NCBI GenBank assembly: GCA_963719055.1
Contig: CAVRAU010000023.1
Location: 301,760-365,759 of the forward strand
From: CAXMQZ01 sp963719055
Lineage (GTDB): Bacteria; Acidobacteriota; Thermoanaerobaculia; Multivoradales; JAHEKO01
Reading direction: 5' to 3'
DNA: 64,000 nucleotides
The translations under genes and the position numbers were made by a program. Within the stretch, counting starts at the first letter, position 1. Every line of letters starts with the position of its first letter. Of this stretch, positions 39,981-48,600 are shown piece by piece. The notes under the pieces were generated by a model. It was not told the origin of the DNA and ran no database searches. It worked only from the letters and a program-made list of their open reading frames with translations.

Positions 39981-40453
39981 AGCGAACACCGTTCAAGGAG
40001 GGCACCCTTTTCTTCGCACAGCTGTTTGAGCGACTCGAGAGCTTTGGGCCAGGTATCCTTCATGTACTGCTCGAAGTCTTCTGTCACGTCTTGATCCACG
40101 ACGAGCCTCGTGCCTTCCGGCACGGAGTTGAAAGTGTAGTTCTCGTATGCGGGAGCCCAAGCTCGAACAGAGTCACTGTCGGTGTCTTCGGTGCCGTTGG
40201 CGACGTACCCGAGGTGGCGTATCGAGATGAACTCGTTCGGCCTGGATTCGGCGATCTCAGCGACCATTCCATCGCCGGAGGGGACCAGGAACCTGATTCG
40301 GCTTCCCCGTTCCCATGACCCCTCGTAATAGGAACCCTCGGCGAATGGCGCGGTCCAGCGGGGATAGCTCTCCGGTCCGAGCATCATCTCCCAAACCTCG
40401 TATACCGGCGCCTTGATCGTCGTCTGGAACTGGATCCGTTTGATATTCGACAT
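39755..40453 (-). CDS. SRPBCC/AHSA1-like protein, open frame overruns into the convergent gene
   Basis: ATG at 40453 after AGGAGCGAACC. The first ~155 residues are an AHSA1-type START fold: RIQFQTTIKAPVYEVWEMML, FAEGSYYEGSWERGSRIRFL, EFISIRHLGYV, and terminal DTWPKALESLKQLCEE. A family protein should stop there, at about 39985. Instead the frame stays open and runs 225 bases antisense through the end of the propeller gene. The real protein probably ends near 39985 in another frame, or its stop was lost. Function is not assignable beyond hydrophobic-ligand binding. Confidence 0.72.
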   Translation of the reverse strand: MSNIKRIQFQTTIKAPVYEVWEMMLGPESYPRWTAPFAEGSYYEGSWERGSRIRFLVPSGDGMVAEIAESRPNEFISIRHLGYVANGTEDTDSDSVRAWAPAYENYTFNSVPEGTRLVVDQDVTEDFEQYMKDTWPKALESLKQLCEEKGALLERCSLQSSGIANATASSALRTYRRSPTSTGWFQVLASSTLRRVSSSRRSGLARSNATSPFSAITSSWSASGNRSSCPLP

Positions 40454-40513
40454 GGTTCGCTCCTGGTTGACCTCTTCGCGGTTAGGGTCTCGGCCGGCTG
40501 CACGAAAGGCTAG

Positions 40514-41278
40514 CTAGTTGCGCAGGGCTCCAGCCAGGGAGCGCACTTCGCTCAGCAGTTCCTGTGCGGCCTCGAAGGCGTCCGGCGCCGGCCCGGAGGC
40601 CGGCGCTGGCTGGGTCGGCTCCTCGGGGTCTCCCAGCCCCGAGCTGCGCAGCCGCCGTAGCCGCGCCAACACGGCGTCACGGATCTCGTCGGCGTTGGCA
40701 ACGCCCCGGAAGTAGCCCAGGTGCAGGTGATCGGCGGAGCCCTGGTCGTCGTCATCGCCCATCTTGCCGCCGCCCCCGGCGGTCTGCACCCTGAGGTCGG
40801 CGATGCCAAAGAACCGCTGCACCGGCCCCTGGCGGATGCTGACGTTCTGGATGTTGGAGAAGGTCATGGTGCGCTCCTGCACCTTCCACAGGCCCTCGCG
40901 GATGCGCAGGCTACGGTCGGTGACCACGTACCAGCGATAGCGGAAGTCGAGCAGGACCAGCACCAGCGAGTAGCCCAACTGGACCACAAAGCCCACGATC
41001 GCCAGGTACTCGAGCATCTCGAGCCCGGTCCATGGCAGCCACCGCAGGATCCTGGGCAACTCCTCTGCCCGTTCCATCCCGAATTGGACGAACTCGAGGC
41101 CGAACAGCAGCCCGATCAACGCGCTCACCTGCTTCCAGCCCCAGCCCAGCAGCCGGTAGCGCAGGAAGCCCGGCGCGGCGCGGAAGATGCGCACCGACGA
41201 GGGATCGCCCAGCGGCGGGGCCGGCTCGGGAGGCACCTTGAGCAGGAGGCGGATGCCCCGCTGTACCGGCTCAAGCAT
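40514..41278 (-). CDS. PH-domain (DUF304/YdbT-like) membrane protein
   Basis: ATG at 41278, overlapping the end of the upstream gene by eight bases. The 254-residue product has two membrane helices (WKQVSALIGLLFGLEFVQFG and LEYLAIVGFVVQLGYSLVL). A bacterial PH (bPH2) domain follows: YRWYVVTDRSLRIREGLWKV, TMTFSNIQNVSIRQGPVQRF, GIADLRVQTAGGG. The protein ends in a helical tail rich in Ala, Pro and Glu. It is paired with a related gene upstream, as in the YdbS/YdbT pair of Bacillus; the pair's role is not known with certainty. Confidence 0.85.
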   Translation of the reverse strand: MLEPVQRGIRLLLKVPPEPAPPLGDPSSVRIFRAAPGFLRYRLLGWGWKQVSALIGLLFGLEFVQFGMERAEELPRILRWLPWTGLEMLEYLAIVGFVVQLGYSLVLVLLDFRYRWYVVTDRSLRIREGLWKVQERTMTFSNIQNVSIRQGPVQRFFGIADLRVQTAGGGGKMGDDDDQGSADHLHLGYFRGVANADEIRDAVLARLRRLRSSGLGDPEEPTQPAPASGPAPDAFEAAQELLSEVRSLAGALRN

Positions 41279-41837
41279 CGGGCGTCTCCTCGCCGGCCGG
41301 GCTGCCCTTGGCCAGGTCGCGGCGCAGGGCCCGGATTTCCTCGGCCACCTCGCGCAGGGTAGCGGTGAGCTCATCGCTAGGGGCGATGCCGGTAGTCGCC
41401 GACGCCTGCCCCGACGCTACGGGCCCAGCGCCTCCGGCCCGCGCGCCGCGCATTCGGGTGTAGAGGAAGTCGCGCAGCTCGGCGTACGCACCAATACCTT
41501 CGATGGTCATCTCCGCCTTGGCACTGCCGCTGGCGGTCTGAATCTTGATGCGCGCCAGGCCGAGCCAGCGCTCGACCGCGTTGGAGACCAGGTGGATGTC
41601 CTGGATGCGCGAGTAGGTGAGGTGGATCTCGCGTCGGAAGAGCACGCCCCAGCGCATCGAGATGCCCTCCTCGTCGAACCGATAACGCAGCGTGCGATAG
41701 CGGAACGACAGGAGGATCAGGGGGATGAAGAGCAACGGCCCGAAGAGAAACGAGCTCAGCAGGTAGTAGGTCATCAGGGCCGGCTCGGGCCGTTCCAGGG
41801 CCAGAATCTCGCCGTCCGTCAGCTTCCGCTCGCTCAT
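41271..41837 (-). CDS. PH-domain (DUF304/YdbS-like) membrane protein
   Basis: ATG at 41837 is preferred because AGGCGG precedes it; a second ATG lies at 41873. After LTDGEILALERPEPALMTYY there are two close helices (LLSSFLFGPLLFIPLILLSF). A bPH2 domain follows with LRYRFDEEGISMRWGVLFRR, YSRIQDIHLVSNAVERWLGL and ARIKIQTASGSAKAEMTIEG. The C-terminus is a coiled helix (LTATLREVAEEIRALRRDL). Cotranscribed with 40514-41278. Confidence 0.85.
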   Translation of the reverse strand: MSERKLTDGEILALERPEPALMTYYLLSSFLFGPLLFIPLILLSFRYRTLRYRFDEEGISMRWGVLFRREIHLTYSRIQDIHLVSNAVERWLGLARIKIQTASGSAKAEMTIEGIGAYAELRDFLYTRMRGARAGGAGPVASGQASATTGIAPSDELTATLREVAEEIRALRRDLAKGSPAGEETPDA

Positions 41838-41965
41838 CACGTATGCACCGCCTGGATCGGAGAACTCTAGCATTGGCGTTCTCGCCGGCGGCGCTCTCCC
41901 AGTCTCGATATGCTTGGCTGCGCTGGCTGATGAGCCATTGCCGGCCGACAAAGGATCAGCATTGA

Positions 41966-42970
41966 ATGAAGATGTTCAAAACGCTTGCACTTGTGTTCGT
42001 AATAGCTGCATTGTCAATACTGTTGCTGGAACTGATCGGACAGAGACTGATCTTCAGGGGCGAGCTCTACATTGTGGATAATGTGGACCATCGCTTGCGG
42101 CCCAGGCTCCTCAAGCAAGTCAATTCAGATGGCGTTCGTTCGGATGTAGGAGCCGAACATTTTCAGGAGAATCATCACAACATTGTTTTTCTGGGTGATT
42201 CATACATCTATGGCTGGGGGTTGCCGTTAGAAGATACCGTGCCAGCCCTGCTGCAGAAAAAAGCGCGTGAGGCGATGCAAGATAAGCAGATCAACGTGGT
42301 GAACTTCGGGTGGCCATCGTCCTCGCCGCTATTGAGTTATCGCTTGCTGAGAGACATTGGCCATAAATACAAACCGGATGTCGTGATCCTGGCCGTCGAT
42401 ATGACGGATTTTCACGATGACATCAAATACGCCCGTTTACTGGAAAGAAAGGGCATCCTTCAGTTGCTGGATTACACGCCAGTGACATTAATTGCATTGC
42501 AGAAGCTGCTTTTGAGCCTCGGGCTGGAGTCTCTGCACGAGGACATTTTCGGGTTTCCTGCCAGACGGTTTTTTGTGACGGATCAGCCGTTGGCTGCCAG
42601 TCGGCCGTATCTGATGCATATACAGCGCAACATTGATCGAATCAATGAACTCTGTACCTTCGAACTCGATGCGAAGTTCGTCTTGTTGGTTCTTCCACGC
42701 GCCTACCAGTACAGCGACCGGGAAACGCCCGACAGCTGGGAGCAGGGCGTTTATGAAAACCTCGGCCCTTATGCACATGAACCCTTTCGCTATTTCGAAG
42801 AAGTAGCGCGCGAGGCGGATTACCCGGTGATTTCGTTGTTACCTGCCTTCCAGAACACTACTGTGTTCCCCACCACGTTTGACGGTGACCCGCACTGGAA
42901 TGTAGAGGGCAGTCGAGTCGCCGCGGCTGCAGTCTACGAAGCGTGTTTGCAGGCGGGCTGCTTTGACTGA
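41966..42970 (+). CDS. Membrane-anchored SGNH/GDSL-like hydrolase with foreign base composition
   Basis: ATG at 41966. A single N-terminal helix (TLALVFVIAALSILLLELIG) is followed by an SGNH-type domain: block I IVFLGDSYIYGWGLPLED with the candidate serine, block II-like VVNFGWPSSSPLLSYRLL, and the late GDPHWNVEGSRVAAAAV (DxxH, where Asp and His of the triad lie). Codon use differs visibly from neighbours: AAA, ATT, TTG and GTT are frequent, and A or T often occupies third positions, while surrounding genes favour G/C. This suggests recent transfer. Many proteins of this type act in polysaccharide O-acetylation or alginate pathways; the substrate here is unknown. Confidence 0.78.
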   Translation: MKMFKTLALVFVIAALSILLLELIGQRLIFRGELYIVDNVDHRLRPRLLKQVNSDGVRSDVGAEHFQENHHNIVFLGDSYIYGWGLPLEDTVPALLQKKAREAMQDKQINVVNFGWPSSSPLLSYRLLRDIGHKYKPDVVILAVDMTDFHDDIKYARLLERKGILQLLDYTPVTLIALQKLLLSLGLESLHEDIFGFPARRFFVTDQPLAASRPYLMHIQRNIDRINELCTFELDAKFVLLVLPRAYQYSDRETPDSWEQGVYENLGPYAHEPFRYFEEVAREADYPVISLLPAFQNTTVFPTTFDGDPHWNVEGSRVAAAAVYEACLQAGCFD

Positions 42971-43225
42971 CTCGGGCCTGGAATCGCAAATGGTGTTCCT
43001 GGAGAGGACCGTTCTGAGCACCCGTCTTAAGCGTCGTACCGAGTCCCAGAAGCTGGCCCAAGAGGCACTCGCCATCGAAGCCGAAGAGGCTCTTCTCGAC
43101 GACGATCCGCTGCAACTATTCGGACGAGAACGAAGGCCACGCCGCTCGTGGGGTCGGGCTTGATGTAGACTCAACCTCCGTTTCTCGCCACCCGAGCCAC
43201 CCACAGCCTGCCAGGATCATCACCG
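42971..43225. other. Gap with a weak small open frame
   Basis: A 66-codon plus-strand frame (TTG at 42963 to 43163) reads FLERTVLSTRLKRRTES and so on. It is helical and charged, lacks a ribosome site and resembles nothing I know. It overlaps the SGNH stop. The segment 43164-43225 must carry the MscS promoter. I do not call a gene here. Confidence 0.35.
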
Positions 43226-44107
43226 ATGCAAAAGCTACTCGACTCGATCGACATCTCACAGCTCATGACTCAGGTCATCGCCTTCATTCCCAGGCTCGTC
43301 GCAGCGCTAGTACTCCTCGTCATCTTCTGGGTGCTGGCGCGCGTGCTGGGCCGGGTCCTGCGCCGCTTGATGGGCCGCGCCGGCATGGAGGAAGCGCTCA
43401 TCGGCCTCCTGGTCGACAACATTCTCTATTACGCGGTGATGGTCGTCGGCCTGGTCATGGCGGCCGCGCAGCTGGGGATCAACGTCGGCGCCGCGCTGGC
43501 TGGCCTCGGTGTGATCGGCCTGGCGCTGGCGTTTGCAGCCCAGGACTCCGTGGCCAACGTCATCTCGGGCATCATCATCTTCTGGGACAAGCCGTTCGTG
43601 ATCGGTGACTGGATCAAGGTCGAAGAGCAGTTCGGCCGTGTCAACAACATCACCCTGCGCTCGACCCGCATCCGCACGCCGCGCAACACCTACGTCGTAA
43701 TCCCCAACAAGTCGATCGTCGACGCCGTGCTCGAGAACCTCAGCCAGCACGGCGAGCTGCGCGTCGACGTCGCCGTGGGTATCGCCTACAAGGAAGACAT
43801 CCAGGCCGCGCGGCGAGTCCTGCTCGAAGCGGTGAGCAAGATCGACACGGTCAAGAGCGACCCGGCGCCCGACGTGGTGGTCGAGGAGTTGGGGGATTCG
43901 AGCGTCAATCTGAACGTCCGGATGTGGATCGACGCCGCCAAGGACAGGCAGAGCACCTACTTCAAGGCGATAGAGGCGGCGAAGCTGGCCCTCGACGAGG
44001 CCGGGATCGAGATCCCGTTCCCGCACCTTCAGCTGTTCGTGGACGACGTCGAGGACCGGGTTTGGAACAAGGCCGCGGGACTGCGCTCCGGAGCGCCCCG
44101 AAGCTGA
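43226..44107 (+). CDS. Mechanosensitive channel, MscS family
   Basis: ATG at 43226. The 293-residue protein has the MscS layout: helices LVAALVLLVIFWVLARVLGR and YYAVMVVGLVMAAAQLGI, pore helix LAGLGVIGLALAFAAQDSVA. The beta domain has FVIGDWIKVEEQFGRVNNIT and NTYVVIPNKSIVD, and a C-terminal alpha/beta domain ends in FPHLQLFVDD. It is clearly related to the channel at 24065 but not a recent copy. It is convergent with the CorA gene. Confidence 0.93.
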   Translation: MQKLLDSIDISQLMTQVIAFIPRLVAALVLLVIFWVLARVLGRVLRRLMGRAGMEEALIGLLVDNILYYAVMVVGLVMAAAQLGINVGAALAGLGVIGLALAFAAQDSVANVISGIIIFWDKPFVIGDWIKVEEQFGRVNNITLRSTRIRTPRNTYVVIPNKSIVDAVLENLSQHGELRVDVAVGIAYKEDIQAARRVLLEAVSKIDTVKSDPAPDVVVEELGDSSVNLNVRMWIDAAKDRQSTYFKAIEAAKLALDEAGIEIPFPHLQLFVDDVEDRVWNKAAGLRSGAPRS

Positions 44108-44146
44108 ATCGTCAACCCAGTTCTCTGCTCTGTGCGGGTCGGATCT

Positions 44147-45136
44147 TCAGCGCCGGGGTGGGCGACCCCCGAGCCAGCCTCGGTAATAGAACAAGAGAAC
44201 GATCGTCGCAACCACGCTGAGCATCGCGCCCAGCAGGATGAAATACCCAGGGCGGACTCCGAGCTCGGGCATGAACTCGAAGTTCATGCCGTAGATTCCC
44301 GCCATGAAGGTGATCGGGACGAAGATCACCGTCACGATCGTCAGCGTTTGCATGATCTGGTTCAGCCGGTGGGCGGAGAGCGAGAGGTAGCCGTTCATCA
44401 GGTCGTCGGTCAGCTCGTAGTACAAACGGGCTAGACTCAGCAAGCGGTCGAGCTGCTCCTGCACGTCCGTCAACTCGTGATCGTGCCCGCCGAGCTGAGC
44501 CGGCGTATTCGAGCGAGCGGATGAGAAGACCTGCGCGTGATACTGGAGGATGCGGAGCACCTTCTTGAGATCGCCCTTTTGGCGCAAAAGCTCCACGAGC
44601 AACTCGTCGCTCGGCTTCTCGAGCATCTCCGTCTCCATCTCCTCGAGCCGCTTCTCGACGGCGAGTAGCAGAGGCAAGAAGCGGTCCGCCACCGTGCGGC
44701 AGAGGAGCAGCGCCAGGCCGGCGGGCGAGAATTCCGGCGGCATCGCACCCGATTTGAGCTCGGAAAGAACTTTCTCGCTACTCAACGAACGCCCGGAGCT
44801 GCGAGTAACCAGGAAGCGCTCACCGACGAACAGGGAAAGCTGAATCGTCCCGAACTCGAGTGATGTCGAAGAGGCGTCGAGACCCTTGAGCAGAATGAAC
44901 GTGTTGTCCTTGAACGGCTCGATCTTCGGTGGGTGACGCTCGCGCAACGCGTCGGCGATCGCCAGCCGGTGCACGCCGAAACGGTTCGACAGCAACTCCG
45001 ACTCGGACTCGGCCGGCTCGTCGTCGAGAGCGACCCAGATCGTGCTCTGTGCTGACTGATCCCACTCGTCGATGAGCTCCGCTCCGCCGTGACGCAATCG
45101 TGTGCTTGCTGGATCGTAGAGCACTGTATGCATCAT
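44147..45136 (-). CDS. corA: CorA-family divalent cation (Mg2+/Co2+) transporter
   Basis: ATG at 45136 after CAAGGAGGAATCTC. The 329-residue protein has the long cytoplasmic funnel domain and two C-terminal helices. The GMN signature is present as FMAGIYGMNFEFMPELG. TLTIVTVIFVPITFMAGIYG is the pore helix and FILLGAMLSVVATIVLLFYY the last helix. These are the hallmarks of CorA pentameric channels. The symbol is given for family; Mg2+ versus Co2+/Zn2+ specificity is not determined. Confidence 0.9.
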   Translation of the reverse strand: MMHTVLYDPASTRLRHGGAELIDEWDQSAQSTIWVALDDEPAESESELLSNRFGVHRLAIADALRERHPPKIEPFKDNTFILLKGLDASSTSLEFGTIQLSLFVGERFLVTRSSGRSLSSEKVLSELKSGAMPPEFSPAGLALLLCRTVADRFLPLLLAVEKRLEEMETEMLEKPSDELLVELLRQKGDLKKVLRILQYHAQVFSSARSNTPAQLGGHDHELTDVQEQLDRLLSLARLYYELTDDLMNGYLSLSAHRLNQIMQTLTIVTVIFVPITFMAGIYGMNFEFMPELGVRPGYFILLGAMLSVVATIVLLFYYRGWLGGRPPRR

Positions 45137-45682
45137 GAGATTCCTCCTTGAGTCGAGCGCCGAACGCCTCTAACGCGACCCCTCAAGGTTACAACAACCA
45201 GGACCAAGTCGCGCCCAGCCCGAGCCAAGGCTCCAAGTAGGACACTCCAACCTGCTGAAGGCTAGAGAAAGACCCTGACGGGAGAGACTTGGAACACCGT
45301 TTTCGCCCAACTCGAATCCTTGAACTCGCTGAGGGACATGAGCTTAGCCGCCTGAGGCTTTCGGCCTGGCGAATCTTCGACCAGGGCATGCGGACGGACT
45401 CAAGGGAGCGTTTACGCTGTCCGGGACATCACTAGAGGGACCGAGCGAACTCGCGAGCGGCGGCGGGCTGATCGATTGGGATCGCCTGGACGACCTTGTG
45501 CGCCCTGCCGGATTCTCGTAGCTGGCGCTCCAACTCGCTATAAGATTACGGTAACCGTGCTCACCCGCGATCGCAAGCATGCCCGGGTAGTCCCTCCACA
45601 CCCTTTCGGCCGCCGCTCTGTGGTGGATCGAGTTGTTCCTGCGACCTGCACGTCTCCGCACGTCTCGGCGGGTAACTCGGGC
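45137..45682. other. Intergenic region between CorA and glucan synthase, with repeat copy A
   Basis: About 545 bases without a confident gene. It contains repeat copy A (45273-45351) and, after it, an open plus-strand stretch ending LIDWDRLDDLVRPAGFS at the TAG at 45519-45521. That stretch looks like the end of some protein but I do not recognise it. TATAAGATTA at about 45539-45548 is a possible -10 for the glucan synthase. Confidence 0.55.
45273..45351 (-). repeat. Intergenic repeat, copy A
   Basis: 79 bases that match copy B (54532-54609) at all but about 7 positions. On the minus strand it encodes an open AAKLMSLSEFKDSSWAKTVF followed by QVSPVRVFL and a stop. See the findings for the family. 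Confidence 0.8.
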
Positions 45683-48600
45683 GTGAGCGCCATTGACGAC
45701 AGGGTTGCGGCTCTGCCGCGGGTATATGAGCCGATTCGCGCCGAGGTCTTCGGAATCGAGCGGCTCGAGAAGCACGGAGAGAGCCTGGCCGCGGCCCAAC
45801 CCACCGCCGCCGATCGTGACAAAACACGCCGGCTCCTGCCGCGTGTCCGCGAGAACGGGAACGTGCTTCTCGCCGGATACCGCGACATCGTCGAGGCGGT
45901 GCGACGGAAGCAGCACACCACGCAGGCCGAGGAGTGGCTCCTCGACAACTTCCACGTCGTCGACGCGCAGATCCGAGAGATCCGGGATCACCTCCCGCAC
46001 AGCTTTTACAAGCTCCTGCCGAAGATCGCCGAGGGCTACCACCTCGGCGGATACCCACGTGTCTATGGACTGGCGTGGGCCTACGTGGCGCATACAGACA
46101 GTCGGTTCGATCTGGAGACGCTGACGGGGTTCGTGCGCGCCTACCAGGGCGTTCAAACCCTCAACATTGGTGAAACCTGGGCGATTGCGATCCACTTGCG
46201 GGTCGCTCTGCTGGAGAACCTGCGACGGTTGGTGGACCTGATCATCCGCGCCCGCAAGGGACGGGCGAGTGCAGACGAGGTGGCGGATCGTCTGCTGGGC
46301 CTGAGCGGCCGGCCTGCGGAGCCGGCCGAAGACGTGTTGGGCGACCTCGGCACCGCCCCGCTGGCCAGCGCGTTCGCCGTGCAATTGCTACAGCGGCTCC
46401 GTGACCAGCCGCTTTCGGTCGCGCCGGCCCTCGACTGGCTGAACGAGACTCTGGCCGCCCAGGGGACCTCGCCCGGCGAGATCGTGACACAGGTCCATCA
46501 AGCCCAGGCCGCAGCGAACATCACCGTCCGCAACATCATCACCAGCATGCGGTGGATGTCGTCCATCAGCTGGGCGGAATTCTTCGAGAGCGTGAGTCTG
46601 GTGGACAAGACCCTGCGACTGGCTCCCGGCTTCACCGCCATGGATTTCAAGACACGCGACAAATATCGGGAGGCCGTCGAGGAGCTGTCGCGAGGGTCGA
46701 AGTGGTCGGAGCTGGACGTGGCGCACGAAGCGGTGACGTTGGCCCGCGCGGCCCAGCGTCAGCGTGAGCGGGCCTCCTCGCAGACCAGGACCGAGGCGGC
46801 GATGGCCTCCTCGAATGCACCGCCAGCGCCGTTCGCCGTTCCCGAGCGCCGCGAGGAGGACCCGGGGTACCACCTGGTGTCGGGCGGCAGGTGGGCTTTC
46901 GAAGAGCGGCTGGACTATCGGCCGCAGCTGCGGCTTCGAATTCGCCGCGCCTGGCGCGCCCACGCCACGTCCGGCTACTTCGGACTGATCGCTCTCCTCA
47001 CGACTCTCCTGCTGGCCGTGCCGCTGTTCCTGACGTGGAGGGTCGGGGTGGGCGCGCCGTTCCTCGCGCTCTTGGGGATCCTCGCTTTGATCCCCGCCTC
47101 CGACATTGCGGTGGCGCTGGTCCATCGCCTGGCCGCGATCATCGTTTCGCCGAGGATGCTGTGCAAGCTCGATCTCTCGCGTGGCGTGCCTGCCGAGATG
47201 CGAACGTTGGTCGTGGTTCCGTGGCTACTCACCAAGCACGAGGGTATCGAGGAGTTCATCGAGCGGCTCCAGGTGCACTACCTGTCGAACCCCGAGGGTC
47301 ATCTCCATTTCGCCCTGCTGACCGACTGGAAGGACGCTCCCCGCGAGCACATGCCTGGCGATGACGAGCTCCTCGGGGAGCTGGCCGAGGGCATCGCGGA
47401 CCTCAACCAGCGACACGAAAGCCCGCCGGGGGGAGGAGACCGGTTCATCCTGCTACATCGTCGACGTTTATGGAACGAGGCGGAAGGCAGGTGGATGGGC
47501 TGGGAACGAAAGCGCGGCAAGCTGCACGAGTTGAACCGGCTGCTGCGCGGCGCGACCGACACCTCATTCATTCCGGTCAACGGCAGACCACCTACCGTTC
47601 CCGATGACGTCCGGTACGTCATCACGTTGGACGCCGACACTCGACTCCCCGGGCGAGCCGCCTACCGCCTCGTCGGGACGATGGCTCACCCGCTCAATCG
47701 GCCGCGCGTCGACCCCGAGCTGCGCCGGGTGGTCGAGGGATACGGGATCCTCCAGCCGCGGGTCACCGCGACTCTGCCGACTGGACCGGGAAGCACGACC
47801 TACCAGCGAATCGTGTCGGGCCCCGGCGGCGTGGACCCCTATGCGGCCACGGTCTCCGACGTGTATCAGGACCTGTTCACTGAGGGGTCGTATACGGGAA
47901 AAGGGATCTATGACGTCGACGCGTTCGAGGCGGCGCTTGCGGACCGGGCGCCCGAGAACACGCTACTGAGTCACGACCTGTTCGAGGGGATTTTCGCCCG
48001 CTCCGGTCTCGCCACCGATATCGACCTGTTCGAGGAGTTTCCCGCCAACTATGAGGTGGCCGCCCGCCGTAACCAGCGATGGGTGCGCGGCGACTGGCAG
48101 CTACTCCCCTGGATCTTCGGCCACGGCGGCACCGAGCCCGGGAACGGGCAACGCGCGCGCATACCCGTGCAAGGCCGCTGGAAGATGCTGGACAACCTGC
48201 GCCGCAGCCTGATGGCGCCGTTTTCGTTTCTGCTGATCGTCGCGGGCTGGACGCTGCCCGGCGTGCCGCCGGTTCTGTGGACCGCCCTGGTTCTGGCAGC
48301 CCTCGCCTTTCCGGCCTTCGCGCCCGTGCTCGACGGGCTGATTCCGCGGCGGCAGGGATTCTCCAAGCGAAGTCATCTGCGCGCTACCGTTCGAGACGCG
48401 CAGCTCGCGTCGCTTCACGTGTGGCTGGCGTTCGCGGCGCTGGCCCACCGCGCCGCCTACATCACCGACGGAGTGGTGCGCACGCTCTGGCGTCTGTATG
48501 TGAGCAGGCAGCATCTGCTCGAGTGGGTCCCGGCCGCGCAGGCCGGCACCGGGGTCGAGCGCTCGCTCCGCGCCTTCTACCAGCACCTTCGCTGGAGTCC

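Noticed and set aside
42963..43163. 66-codon plus-strand frame after the SGNH gene
   Set aside because: TTG start inside the previous gene, no ribosome site, no recognisable homology.
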